A stretch of DNA of 64,000 bases, from NCBI GenBank assembly GCA_050084985.1, contig JBITNC010000002.1:3906001-3970000 (forward strand). Reading direction: 5' to 3'. The position numbers and the translations under genes were made by a program. The notes below the pieces were generated by a model that did not search any database, was not told where the DNA came from, and saw nothing but the letters and a program-made list of their open reading frames with translations. This document shows, piece by piece, positions 23,455 to 35,415 of this stretch. This DNA is from Nageia nagi (taxonomy: Eukaryota > Pinophyta). How positions within the stretch are numbered: the first letter of the stretch is position 1; each line of letters opens with the position of its first letter.

Positions 23455-24290
23455 AAATTGATTCTTTAGTTACACATATGTATTGTAAACTTTATGAAAC
23501 CTAAGATCATACTATAGTAAATTGTGCAACTATGAATAAAATATGTTAAATTTTGTAAAGTTTTGAAGATTATGATAGATTAATAACAATTGTGAATCTA
23601 GAATTCAAACCTCCTTAGAAACATGACAAACCTTCATCTTTATTATAATAGAATGAAAAATATCTAGAAAAATTAATGGTACCTACATTGATGACTAGCA
23701 CCTTAAGGAAAATGAATCCTTAAGCACAAGCAATGTAATATATACAATGAAATATATCATATGTTTACAAATAAGAAAAGATATTAAAATAAGAAGATGA
23801 TTAGAAAATGAAGTATGATGTAAGTTACAGCTTACAAGAAATTAATCATGAACCAATTGATCCTTTCATCACACATGTATTGTAAACTTTATAAAACCTA
23901 AGATCATATTATAGTGAATTGTGCAACTATGGATAAAATATGTTAAATTTTGTGAAGTTTTGAATATTATGATAGATTAATAACAATTGTGAATCTAGAA
24001 TTTAAACCTCCTTAAAAACATGAAACAACTTCATCTTTATTACAATAGAATGCAAAATATCTAGAAAACTTAATGATATCTACATTGATGACTAGGACTT
24101 TAAGGAAAATGAATCTTTTAGCATAAGCAATGTGAAATATACAATTATATTTTTACAAACAAGAAAGGCAATAAAAATATAATTGTACATTTTACATTTC
24201 TTATGCTAACAAGAAAAGCCATAAAAAACAAGAATATGATAAGAAAATGAAGGATGATGTAAGTTTTAGCTTACAAGAAATTAATTATGA
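23455..24290 (+). repeat. Tandem duplication, two ~420-bp copies
   Basis: The copy starting near 23458 (CACATATGTATTGTAAACTT...) is repeated from near 23868 in the same order and orientation. Shared segments include CCTAAGATCATA, GATAGATTAATAACAATTGTG, CCTACATTGATGACTAG-like text, and the ending GATGTAAGTT..AGCTTACAAGAAATTAAT at 23818 and 24256. The second copy abuts the LINE RT, so the unit may be LINE sequence upstream of the RT. Confidence 0.8.
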
Positions 24291-25740
24291 TACCAAAGAT
24301 CACAACAACAAATGAATTAAAGGAATACATGCCAATTAACATGTATAATGTGTTGTATAAAATAATCACAAAGCTAATGAATGAAATAATGAATAAAATA
24401 TTACCACACATCATTCCCAAGGAATAGGATGGGTTTTTTCATGGTAGACAAATCACATATGGTATAGTCCTCATGCATGAAATATTGCATTCACTAAAAG
24501 TAAAGAAAGAAGAGACCACGCTACTCAAGATAAACATGGAGAATGCCTACAATAGAGTTAATTGTAATTTTATAAATTTGATTCTTTAAATATTTGGATT
24601 TAGAAAAAAATGGAGAGAGTGGATAAAAAAATGCATAACGACCCCCAAATTCTTAGTTATTATGAATAGAAAACCTATTAGCTTATTTGGGTTGGAAAGG
24701 GGGCTTAGGTAAGGAGATCCAATCTCACCCTACTTGTTTATAATTATATAAGAAGCTTTATGGAGAGATATTAAGTAGGCCCAAATAGATATAAATATTA
24801 TAGGAATAAGGCATACTAAACAATATGAGCCCATAACTCATCATCAATTTGTAGATGAAATAATACTAGAGTTGCAAAAGAAAAGGAGAATAAAGCTAAG
24901 CAGTACAAAAAGATACTATGAGTATATGAGAGGGATTCACACTAGAAAATAAATATGTAGGAAACTAAGTTATACCTTTTAAATTATATAATAAAGGAAA
25001 TAAAAGAAACTTGTAAAGATATTTGGATGTTAGATTGATGAACTTCCTAACAAATACTTATTAATGACCCTCTTTATAGGGAGGATTAGAACCAAATATT
25101 TGGATAATTTACTATATAAAATCAATAGAAAACTAATGGGTTTTAAAGGTAAAACTTTAACCTATGTTATGGAATTTCCCTTAATCAAACACACCCTATA
25201 AAGTTTGCCCATTTATATTGCTCTAGTATTCAAATTGCCTCATACTATTACTAAAACAATGGATCATGCATATAGAAGATTTTTATGGGATGGAGGAATG
25301 AAAAGGAAGAAATTATCTTTAGTATTTTTGAATAAAATATGTAGAGAAAGAGACATGGGAAGATTACACATGAAAATAATGAAACATTTGAGTCAGGCAA
25401 TAAGAGGGAAAATGGATTGGAAATTAGCAATGGAAGAGGATAGGAAATGGGTTAAAGTATGCAAAGTAAAATATCTAGAGAACAAAAAATCTATTTTAAG
25501 AATAGGAAAACCCCCTTAAGGCTTCCCATTCTAGAATGGGTTTATTAATATAAGATATATTCTCACAAGAAACACAATATGGGAAGTTGGCAGGGGAAAT
25601 TTAATAAATTTTTGGGAAGATGTGTGGTTAAGGGAGAGATCACTAATGAGCTATAAGAAACTAAGAAGAGAAGAAAAATTGGCTATTAAAGAAAAAGGTG
25701 AAAAGCTAACCAATTTTTAATGCTAGAAAAAAGAATTTCT
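24284..25740 (+). pseudogene. LINE (non-LTR) reverse transcriptase, broken
   Basis: The plus strand reads with L1-type plant LINE ORF2 wording: LKEYMPINMYNVLYKIITKL near 24318-24375, PKE-stop-DGFFHGRQI near 24415, LLKINMENAYNRVN near 24520 and LERGLR-stop-GDPISPYLFI near 24690-24740. The catalytic F/Y-x-D-D is FVDE near 24850. The thumb/C-terminal part is in an open frame at 25205-25519 (MDHAYRRFLWDGGMKRKK). NFWEDVWLRERS is near 25605. Stops again fall at Gln codons. No poly-A tail or target duplication could be assigned. Retrotransposition would require ORF1 and endonuclease, which I do not see nearby. Confidence 0.88.
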
Positions 25741-26299
25741 TGTAGAAGCTCAAAATAAGAACCATGCATGGGATGGAATCTGGATTTTATAGTTGAGGCT
25801 CACCTTAACTATAAACTACATTATATAGGAATAATATGTGCATCAATACATGTTTCAATTGGGTTTGAATAACACCTTTAATTTCATGGGATGATTCCCA
25901 CTAGGCATGCCAAAACCTATTGAATAACATGATGCAAGATGCATTAGGCCAAAATCATGCTAGCCAACATTAGATGGATGAGGTCCAACCTACGATGTTA
26001 TAGTTTAGTACCTTTGATAAACTGCCCTCTCCTAGAACTTTAGTATCATAGAAAAGGTAGTAGATACCATGAATATGATAAGTTTTGGTGATGAAACAAT
26101 TATATTGGAAAGCAATTATGACATAATGCATACCTAATTAATTGTAATCAACTTGGGATATTGCCATTAGTGACACCTAGTAGATCATGTAAAAAGCATA
26201 TAACCTAATTAAAACCTAAAATAAAATACAAAAAATAATGAATATAATACATATTGTACAAGTGTGATGTGCATAAGCTACCTACATAACATGTTAGTA
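25741..26299. other. Interval without recognised feature
   Basis: Non-coding AT-rich sequence between the LINE remnant and the 3' side of the minus-strand Tat-like element. It may include that element's 3' UTR, but no LTR pair supports a boundary. Confidence 0.4.
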
Positions 26300-26399
26300 T
26301 TTCAAATGTTGGCCATTCATAATGATCGACAAAATCTAATCGTTTATTTGCTCCATCTCATATGTATTCATTTGGATTTCCTGCATAATGATAAATAGT

Positions 26400-27400
26400 C
26401 TAAACTAAAATGAATTAAATTTTCTATGTTTATTAGGCTTAGCTTTGTCTTTTTCCCATATTAGAACTAAATCTCCTTTCTTGAATGAAATGTTAGACAA
26501 ATACTTATTATTAAACCAATGCTTGACAAGGTTGTTTCTTTTTTGTAATTCCCTATAAGAATTTTCTTGGGTCTATTCTAAGTATATTAACTCAAGAATT
26601 ATTGATTCAACTAGGTCCATATTGTATATTTCATATTACTGAAGCAATTTTAATGCTAGAAGTTCAATATGAGTTGGCAAGATTTCTCTCTTACCATAAA
26701 CCAAGACATAATGAGAAGTTAGAAAATGTATATGAAATATAATCTTCCCAGAGAACAAGATCAAGCTTCTTATCTTGATCTTTCAAATTTTCATCAATTA
26801 TAATCCTCAAAATTCAAACTAGATTCTTGTTTGTTGAATTTGCTAATATATTACCTTGAGGGGTAATAATTGGAAGATATTTTTTAGTAAATTTAATACT
26901 TCAAAAATAATTTTGAGAGTTTTGTTCCTAAAAATATAGGATCATTATTTGATATAACAATATGAGGAATACCAAACAATGTAATTATCTTCTTCATGAA
27001 GTCCATAATACTATCCTCATCCACATTTTTAGTTGCAACCACTTCAATCCATCTAGTAAAATAATCAGTAGTAGTTAGAAAAAACCTTTTACTTGATGAT
27101 GAACTTGGGTTAATCATTCCAATGAAATCCAAACCCCATTGTTGAAATGAATCTTTAACCATGATTGGCTATAACAACATTATTCCCATTCTTATCCTTC
27201 TAATGAATCTATGATATTTATCACATTCTTTAGCAACCTTGAAAGAGTAAATATAAATTGAATGGCCAATAGTGTGCAGCTTGTAAGATTTTAGTAGTTG
27301 TAGTGTAATCGAAAAATGACCTCCAAAAAAACTAGAATGAAATTATTTTAGGATTCCATAATATCAACTGGATAAATACATCATAATAACATGTCATTAT
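26400..27400 (-). pseudogene. Tat-like integrase
   Basis: Read from 27400 downward, a remnant of the zinc-binding region is near 27270-27200 (AKECDKYHRF). The core is in an 89-codon open frame (27162-26893) with QQWGLDFIGMINP and its first Asp kept. GIPHIVISNNDPIF carries Asn where Asp is expected in the second catalytic position (usual S-D-N-G). After a frameshift, GNILANSTNKNL near 26830 is the region of the catalytic Glu, here apparently Asn. The C-terminal FKKGDLVLIWEKDKAK is near 26495-26440. Confidence 0.82.
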
Positions 27401-27639
27401 GATTCTTTCTATACAATATATTTCCAATTACACTATAATTGAGGGAATTTAACTTGAATATATGCCTTTATGAGGCATTAAAGTATCATGATAATCTTCC
27501 ATAGTTGAAGTAATTTAGAATCCTTGTAATCTAGTTTTGGTCACTTTTTGGTTCTTCTATTACCTCTTCCATCAATATTATTTTTTCTGAAGAGAAATCC
27601 ATAACTATTAATTTGCAAAGGTGTCTTCCATTAACTTCC

Positions 27640-28130
27640 TTAGTAGGAAATATTTTAACATTATACTTTATAATATTTGTAATTCATGGCTCTACCTTTA
27701 GTTATCTCACCTTGTAAAATATAATTCTTTACATCCATATAAGTAGTAAGCACTAAAAATTTATTATAAGATACATAATGTTTAAATTTGATAAAATATT
27801 TCATCACAATAAATACTTATTTCTCATTAAAACTATACCTTTCTTTAGTGTCATGTAAATTCTAGCTGAAGAAGGCAATTAGATGCTCATCATGATTATC
27901 TTCCTTTTGACTCAAAATAAAAGCAATACTCTTTTTATCTCCATAGGCATACATGATTAATTCTTTGGAGAAGTGTGAATTCTTCATAACAAGGGCTATC
28001 ATGATATCCAACTTAATTTTTTCAAAATCAACCATTCTTCCCTTAGTACATTCAAATGGAACTTGATCTTTAAATAACTTTGTGATTGACAAGACTATCT
28101 TGACAAAATATTGAATGAATCTTCTCACAA
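27640..28130 (-). pseudogene. Tat-like RNase H (Ty3/gypsy type)
   Basis: An open frame of 88 codons (28128-27862) starts at RRFIQYFVKIVLSITKLF, the RT/RNase H connection. It continues with VPFECTKGRMVDFEKIK and LIMYAYGDKKSIAFILSQKE, which is the catalytic region with Tyr where Asp is expected. Below it, YSFNEKYVFIVMKYFIKFKH near 27830-27770 is the ..E/YS..E..AL.. helix region, followed by decay. Confidence 0.8.
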
Positions 28131-28935
28131 AATTAATCTATCCTAGGAAGGATTGTATATTTTTCATATTAGAAGGTATTGTTAACTTTGATATTTTTGC
28201 AACTCTTTTTGGATCAATTAACCATCCATATTTGGATATTACATGTCCAAGAAATTTACCTTCATCTATAGCAAACATAAACTTATTTAGATTTAATGAA
28301 ATTCTAAATGCTTGACACTTGTTAAAATTTTATCGTAAATGTTGTAAGTGATTTGTTTTTTGATAAGATAATATTGTAATATCATGTAAGTATACTAGAA
28401 TAGTTTTGTTTATGAGATCTCCAAATGCATGATCTATTGCTCTCTAAAATGTAGCTTCGATATTGGACAACCCAAAAGGAATTCACTATAATGTGAATGT
28501 TTCCCATTTAGTGGTGAATACAATCTTGAATTAATCTTCATCTTTCACCCACACTTTGTTGTATCCTAAGAATCCATCAATGAAAGAGAAATAATCCACC
28601 CCAACAACATTATGTAAAATTTATTCCATGTGATGCAAGGGATAATTATCTTTCAGAGATGCTCTATTTATATTTTGAAATTCAACACATAGTTTGAGGT
28701 TTCCATTCTTCTTCTTGATCGATACAATATTAACAAGCTAGGTACAATGCTTAATGCGATAAATGATACTATTTCGAACAAGCTTCAATACCTTTTGTTG
28801 CATTAGTGCCTCAATTTTTATAGTGTGATGGATGATATCTTTTTTGTACACTTTCAAGTCTTCATAGGACCAAGCTATAATTACTACAAATTTCTTCATC
28901 ATCTCGATCATATTCTCAATATCATGAGGAGAATT
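28131..28935 (-). pseudogene. Tat-like reverse transcriptase
   Basis: Read downward: AWSYEDLKVYKKDIIHHTIK (about 28872-28813, the conserved lead-in of Tat/Athila RT), KKNGNLKLCVEFQNINRASL near 28715, DNYPLHHME, IDGFLGYNKVWV and WIPFGLSNIEATF near 28490. The catalytic Y-L-D-D is YLHD in LVYLHDITIL near 28395. FLGHVISKYGWLIDPKRVAK is near 28255-28195. The open part upstream (29148-28738) is the spacer between the extra RNase H and the RT. Confidence 0.86.
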
Positions 28936-29259
28936 GTTACAACTAATCTTGAAGGACCTTCCTAAGGATATATCAATTTCTTGATAGCTTTTCTTGCTAG
29001 CTATAATTCTACTTTTCATTTGATCCTCTTTTTCAAAAACTTTTTCAAAAGAGATAACATATTTAAGCATAGATTTATTCTTTAACTGAATTAGATCTTC
29101 TTCTCTAAAATATTCAAATATTATTTTTTTATCATTTGTACACATCAATTATTGAGCCAAGAACTTATTAATATGATCATCATCATTAAACACTTTCAAA
29201 AAATAATCATTATTAAGGACAAAGTGTCTAAAAATAAGTTGAATACCTTTTCTCTAAAA

Positions 29260-29665
29260 CCAATGATCAATGGGATCAAACTTGGATCCATTCTTAGTGA
29301 GAAAATCAACTTCATTATTTTCTTCTCTAGGGATTGCAAAAAAATTCAAAGTGTTAAAACTTTCTAGCAAGTCTCAAGTTCTTTGTTACAATATTTCTTC
29401 AGATAATGATATTTTATGGAACACTTATTTATTACTTGATTAATCCCAACTCTGAATCACCAAATATTATGAAGTATTTGATCTTCATTTTACTTACTTA
29501 TTCAAGGCTTAAGCATAAGGCTTCATACTCTGCTGCATTATAAGTGCATATCAATATCAATCTGAAAGAAAATATTTTCATTCTCTCTATAGGATATCTC
29601 AAAATAACTCTAGCTCCTACTCCATTCTTGGACTTAACTCTATCAAAGAACATTTTTCAAAGTTT
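29260..29665 (-). pseudogene. Second, archaeal-type RNase H, upstream of RT
   Basis: Minus-strand reading from about 29655 gives FFDRVKSKNGVGARVILRYP, matching the FDGS..x..GAGVV start of the extra RNase H (aRNH) of Tat elements. YNAAEYEALCLSLE near 29545, FGDSEL near 29450 and AIPREENNEVDFLTKNGSKF near 29345-29280 follow. The conserved catalytic-type residues in N-A-A-E-Y-E-A and F-G-D-S are kept, although FDGS has become FDRV. In most described Tat elements this domain lies after the RT-RNase H. Here it precedes the RT. Confidence 0.8.
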
Positions 29666-29799
29666 AGTTTCTCTCAATTCATATTTTGTTAATGAACAAT
29701 ATCTTTAACTTGATCTAATATATCACTTGAAACCTTATTAATAATCTCCAAGTCTTCTCTTATGGAGCTAACCATACTAATATATTCATAAATCACATT

Positions 29800-30101
29800 C
29801 ATTCAAGCTACATTCTTAGTATGAAAACTAGAGAAAACTTTATTTATGATTTTAAAATTTTTATTTTTAAATGGGACTATCATGTGGGAGTAATCCATGG
29901 TTAGATATTTGCCTAGTTTAGAAGTAAATTCTTAGGAAAGACATAGGCTAAATATGGGAGGTATATCTACCACTATAATATCTTGAATTATGAACAATCC
30001 AAGATATTTGTGTATTTTCATTGGGATATCCCTTACCACTCCTAGAATTTAAACATTAGTTCCATCTAATTAGAGGACTCTAGTAGAATGTCTAGTATGA
30101 A
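29800..30101 (-). pseudogene. Tat-like protease, C-terminal part
   Basis: Read downward from about 30070: ILGVVRDIPMKIHKYLG, then IIQDIIVVDIPPIFSLCLS (about 30000-29945), then LTMDYSHMIVPFKNKNFKI (about 29900-29840). This is the end of a gypsy aspartic protease (V-V-D-I-P-P..Y-x-x-L-L-G-R). The catalytic D-S-G part should lie beyond the solo LTR (above 30605), but I could not identify it. Confidence 0.65.
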
Positions 30102-30106
30102 TTAAC

Positions 30107-30604
30107 TGTTGGAATGTATAATGCATTATTGTAAAGGTTATGTAATAATCTTCTATATAAGTTCACTAATACTTAAGGGTATCATTTGATACCTTGAGTA
30201 TTTATGTGAATATGATAATGTTACTTGTCCTACACTCTATGTCATGAGCATGCCCCTTGGGTAAAAGGATGTGCATGTCATACTTTTGTACATTGGATAA
30301 AAGGGTGATCCAAAGAGGGATTTTGGCCTATTATTAGAAGGATCCCTCTTTGTGATTACACCCCAATTGTGGAGTAAATTTATGATATAGGATAGTGGTT
30401 AAGAGAAAAGAGTAAGAGGATTGTAAGAGTTCATTTTTGTAAAGAAGAGAGATCGAGTTAGTGGATCTACTCCTAGTTGGAGGAACCACTTATATCTTAA
30501 GTTATCTTTGTGAGATTGCTTTGTGTGATAGTTATATATGAATTGAGAGCTTTCATGTGATTTTGAAAGTTTAGGATTGTTCATGTTATAGTTCAATTCT
30601 CTCA
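30107..30604 (+). repeat. Solo LTR of the Copia-1/2 family
   Basis: It starts TGTTGGAATG, ends CAATTCTCTCA and is closest to the 3' LTR of Copia-2. Both sides carry TTAAC (30102-30106 and 30605-30609), and no PBS follows it. So a full element inserted into the minus-strand Tat protease and was later reduced to one LTR by recombination. The TATA position is mutated to TATTATTAG. Orientation is plus. Confidence 0.9.
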
Positions 30605-30959
30605 TTAACATAGATCATAAACTTTTGTATTTTTTTATTACTTGCAAGTCTTTTGTTTCTAATTAATGCACTTAGAGGCAAAGTTATACTCCAAATTTAA
30701 AAGAAATATAATTCCTTTTGAGTGTTTAGATGGCCAAAATGTTAAAGTATATTTTAATCATTACTCTTAAAATGGAGATTTTATTTGCTTAAATTTTTTT
30801 TAAATTTACCTAAGAAAATTATTATTTTAAAAAATTTTAGCATGCAAATAAATTTTTTAGTATGCTACTTTTAGGGATAAATCTTTAAGTAAAAAGGAAG
30901 GAATTTGTATAAATTTCTTACTTAATTTTTTATCTAGTATGCATACTAAATTTTTACTT

Positions 30960-32104
30960 TAAAGTTAAAAAGTTGCATGCTTATGCTTAGTACTTAAATT
31001 TTTAGTTAAATGCATGCTTAATACTTATTTGTTAAATTAATAAATGCATGCTTAGTACTTTTTTTTTTAAGCTAATAATGCATTTTTTAAGAACTTATTT
31101 GTTAAGTTAATAAATTCATGCTAAGTACTTAAATTTTATTCATGTCTAATACTTGCTTAGAACTTAATTTTTGGTGATAAATGCTTAAGGACTTAAAATT
31201 TAAGTTAGATACTTAATTTTTTAAGTCAAATAATGCACTCATATTAAGTAATGATGCAATCTACTTCTCATGCAAGAATGGACTTGTGCAAAATTAGGAA
31301 TGATGTAAAGGTGTCCTTTAGGGGTTGGTAAACAAAACCCATTGGACACTTAGATTTCAAATTTTTAAATTGATGATATTTTATTTATCCTATTTACTTC
31401 ATGTTTTATCCTTTTTTTTATTTGTTTATGCAAATAAATATGCAAATATTGATATGAGAAACCCTCTAAAATGAACACATCCACAAGTACATTTCGTAAC
31501 ATGACTTGTTTAGGGAGCCATGAGGTGAGGACAGATGGATTGGAGCCTTTAAGTTTAACGATATAAATGGTGAAAATTTTGTACATCTCAATTACCCCTA
31601 AGTCCTTTTTTGGTCTAGACATAACTCCAGTAGGTGGATAGACATGTGTGTAGTGATACCACATGTTCGCACATCCATTTAGATATTATCCTTATAACCT
31701 AAGAGGATAACTTAAAACCTAATCAATATTAATAATTTGATCGATCCAATAAATGTCATAACCTTAGAAAATAGTAGATACTTCTTATGAGAGTATAAAA
31801 TTGACCAAGGTGAACTGGTTTAGGATTGGTAGTACTTGGGCTCCTCTTATGTGGGCATCCAAGTGAAGGTCTAATTTAAGATAAGAAAATAAGCCTTAAC
31901 AATGTCATTCTACACCTACGGTTCTTGAGATGAGAAATGTATTTAGATACATGGATTATTTGAATTGTAAAATATTTGCACTTGTGAATCAAATCAAGCA
32001 TGTATCTAGTGTTAAATGTAACATATATTATTTACTTGGTTAAAACTTAATATTTAATGTTGTTTATTAAATCACATGCTTATTATTTTGCACATTCTTA
32101 TGTA
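30960..32104 (+). other. Copia-2 leader (partial)
   Basis: It contains ATGCATGCTTAGTACTT-type repeats (30960-31230) and the block GTCCTTTAGGGGTTGGTAAA (31310-31330), then sequence colinear with Copia-1 11870-12650. No coding signal was seen. A 99-codon minus frame at 31365-31664 matches the non-coding leader in both copies and I do not regard it as a gene. Confidence 0.7.
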
Positions 32105-33086
32105 GAAATTGAAAGAATCCTTTTTACCCAAATACATTCTTGATGGTTCCAAATTTAAGATTTAGAAACCACAAATGAGAGCTGAATTGGAGGCAAAGAA
32201 GCTTTGGTAAACAATAAAGGAGAATCTTATACCTCCTACAGATGAGAATGCACTAGAGGTTTACAACATAAAGAATGAGTTAGCAACCTTCATAATTTAT
32301 TATGCAATTTTAGATGATGTGATCTTGATAATTTGTTCTTAAACCTTGATGAAATAGGCTTGGGATAAGCTTAAGTAAATTTACCTTGGTTCAAATTTTT
32401 CAAGAAGGTTTACCATTTTTCAAAAGTTGCTTCAATCTTGTTAAGGGAAAGATGAAGATGTGGCTATCTACTTGAATAAAATCATTGACCTAAGGACCCA
32501 ACTTATTACTTGTGGGTGCAATTAGATTAATGATGAGTTCATGGTCTTCATCATTCTTCAAAGTCTTTCTTCAAAATTTGGAAACTTTGTGATGGTTATG
32601 GAAACAAGGCTTGATGATGAAGAAGAAGTCTTCTCATTTGAGAACCTTTTTAGGCACCTATTGAAGCATGAGGAAACTCTTAACAATAAAGTGTTGATTT
32701 CTTCTTCTAAAGATAATAACATTGCTCTTGGAGCAACCAAAACTCCTTTCAAGAAGAAGTTCAACTATCAAAAGAAATCTTATCCTTCTTCCTCCAAAAG
32801 ATTTGAGAAAAGAGGTAATGGCTACAACAATAGTAGAAACAACAAAAATAATAACCACAATAGCGAGAATAATAGTAACAACAACCAATTCAAATAAAAA
32901 TATAGAAAAGGCAAAGCAAATAATGCTTATCATAAAAAAATATTTGATGGTAATTGTAAATATTATGGCGTCCAAGGTCACAAATAAGTTGATTGCTATA
33001 AAAAGAAAAGAGATGAAAAGAACCAAGGTAATGGAAATGTAAAGAACTACAAAGAAAAGTAGAATATTCATGCTAGTTTTGCTACA
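32105..33086 (+). pseudogene. gag: Copia-2 gag
   Basis: It is colinear with Copia-1 gag. Landmarks are LATFIIYYAILDDVILI near 32280, AWDKLK, and an open frame at 32541-32897 (FGNFVMVMETRLDDEEEVFS). An extreme Asn-rich run (NNSRNNKNNNHNSENNSNNN, near 32827-32886) comes next. The zinc knuckle near 32950 has lost its second Cys (CKYYGVQGHK). Overlapping frames on both strands in this low-complexity stretch are shadows. Confidence 0.86.
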
Positions 33087-34255
33087 ATGCTCTACTCCAT
33101 GTCTCGCTCTTTTTCATTTGATTTTATTGTTGATTTTGGTTACACTAATCACTTTTGTTTTGAAAAGGAAAAGTTTGAGAACTTTCACAAGTATAGAAAA
33201 GATGTAGTTGTGATAGGAGATAACTCTACCCTTATAGTCCAAAGAATTGAGAGTGTGTTGATTCATAGGAAGGTTCTTAAAAATGTTCTCTATGTTTCTA
33301 AGTTAAGGATGAACCTTCTCTATATGATCCAATTTGTTAGAAAATGGTACTCTTTTGAGTTTGATTCTCAATCCTGGTGCATTAAGAAAGGACATGCCAC
33401 TTTGGTTAAAGGATCTATGAAAGATAACCTCTACATTATGAATCAAGTTATATCAAAGATGTGTCTTACTTTTAATGTGTGTTCTAGAGGCAATCTTTGG
33501 CACCATTGTTTAGAGAACCTTAACCATAAGATTATTCAAGTCATGAAAGACCAATAACTTGTGATAGGTTTACCTTCAATTTCTTTTTCGATTAGCCTAT
33601 GTGAGAAGTGCATTCTTGGCAAGATGCATAGATAAAATTTTGAAAAAGATAAAGAAATAAGAGCATCTCAACCTCTTCAACTTATGCATTTAGATTTGAT
33701 AGGTCCATTTCAGACTAAGTCACTTGGAGGAGCTTCTCACATCTTGATCTTCATTGATGACTATAGTAGAATGACCTTTGGGTATCTACTTGAGCACAAA
33801 AATCAAACCTTTAAGAGTTTTAAGATTTTTAAGACCTTTGTTGAAATCAAACTAACCTTAAAATCAAATGTTGAGATCAAATAATGGAGGTGAATATAAC
33901 AACAATGAGTTCAATGACTATTGTGCTATTTATGGAATCAAGAGGTAGTTTACAATTCCATACACTTCTCAGTAGAATGGTATTGTTGAAAGAAAAAATA
34001 AAATAATTATGGAGATGGCTAGATGCATGTTGGGTAATCTTTCTAAATTCTTATAAAGTGAAGCTATGAGCAATGCTATTTACACCTTGAATAAGTGTTC
34101 CACAAAATTCATTCAAAGTAAAACCCCTTTTGATGCATGGTTAGGATGAAAACCTAACATTTTTCACCTTAAGGTGTTTGGTTGTGAAGCATTCTCCTAC
34201 ATTATTTTTGATAAAAAGAAGAAGTTAGACAAATGAGCTAAAAATGCATCTTTTT
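33087..34255 (+). pseudogene. Copia-2 protease, pre-integrase and integrase
   Basis: A 156-codon open frame (33087-33557) holds the protease, with the active site D-S-G changed to D-F-G (FIVDFGYTNHF). It runs on to the pre-integrase zinc region (NLWHHCLENLNHKIIQVMKD), where the usual LGH is changed to LEN. The integrase core starts near 33684 with MHLDLIGPFQTKSLGGASHI and FIDDYSRMTFGYLLEHK, both catalytic-type Asp contexts kept. It decays by frameshift after 33884. Confidence 0.88.
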
Positions 34256-34559
34256 GGGTTATGACAGTCATTATAGAGGCTACAAGCTCTTTTTTATATT
34301 CTACAAAGCTATATTTATTTCAAGGGATGTAAAGTTCAATGAACTTTTTGAAGAATCTACTTATTGATAATCTAGAAGATTCTTTAGTTACATCTAGCTA
34401 GTTAGATATTAATGTAGATAAGTCACCTTAGGAACAAAATTCTCCAACACAAAGGGTAACAACGAGTATAACCTTAAACAAATATTTAATTGCCAAGATT
34501 GATAACAAGCATGAGCCTTCAACCTTAAAAGAAGCTTCTAAGCATGAGTGCTAGATGGA

Positions 34560-35415
34560 AGCCATGAAAGTGAAGTATGAGGTGCTTATGAAAAATAAAA
34601 TTTAAGATTTGGTTCCTTAACCTAATAAAAAGAATGTGATTGGCAATAAGTGGATCTTTAATATCAAGTTCAATTCAATTATGGATGTTGAGAAATATAA
34701 GACAAGGTTAGTAGCCAAAGGTTTTGCTCAGAAATACGATGTAGATTATGAGAAAACCTTTGCTCTTATGGCAAAGATGCCTACTATTAGGATTATCCTT
34801 GCTCTTTTTATAGCTCAAATATGGATAGTTTTTCAACTTAACATTAAAAGTGCATTTCTCAATGGTTACTTAGATGTAAAAATTTTCATGAATCAACTAG
34901 AAGGGTTTATTATGGAAGCCAAAGAGTCCTTTATGTGCAACCTAAAAAAATCATTGTATGGACTTAAGTAAACACCTTGAGCCTAGTATAAGAATATTTT
35001 AGGGTACTTTACAGATATTATATTCTCCAAGTATTGTTTTGAATTTGATCTATATGTGATCAATCAAAGAAAATATGTGGTCTTGATTCTCCTTTATATG
35101 GATGATCTTTTGATAACAAGGAATAATGATGAAATCATTCAAGAGTGCATATCTAAACTTAAGGTAATATTTGAAATGAGTAATCTTGGTTTCTTGCACT
35201 ACTACATTGGAATACATGTATACCAATAGAAATATTGTACTTACCTTAATCAATCTAAGTATATATTAAACATCTTGCAGAAGTTTGGAATGGAGGAGTG
35301 TAGATATGTTGCAATCCTAGTCTCTCCTAGAACCACTATTTCTTTAAGCTCCAACTCTCAGTTAGCTAATGCTACAACTTACAAGAAATTAATTAGTATT
35401 CTTTTGTATTTGAAT
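34560..35415 (+). pseudogene. Copia-2 reverse transcriptase
   Basis: An open frame of 111 codons (34636-34971) carries NKWIFNIKFNSIMDVEKYKT, QLNIKSAFLNGYLDVKIFMN and [12 protein letters not shown]. After a frameshift, VLILLYMDDLLITRN near 35090 keeps the Y-M-D-D catalytic motif, unlike Copia-1. NQSKYILNIL is near 35250. Stops at Gln and other codons still inactivate it. Confidence 0.88.

Larger units (their letters stand above)
26300..30770 (-). mobile_element. Tat-like Ty3/gypsy element, minus strand, 5' and 3' ends missing
   Basis: From high to low coordinate the order is protease, second (archaeal-type) RNase H, RT, RNase H, integrase. Sequence wording is of the Tat/Ogre/Athila side of plant Ty3/gypsy. 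No LTR pair, gag or PBS was found. The upstream side ends near the start of the Copia-2 leader and the downstream side is undefined. A solo LTR is inserted at 30107-30604. All domains contain stops. Confidence 0.8.
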
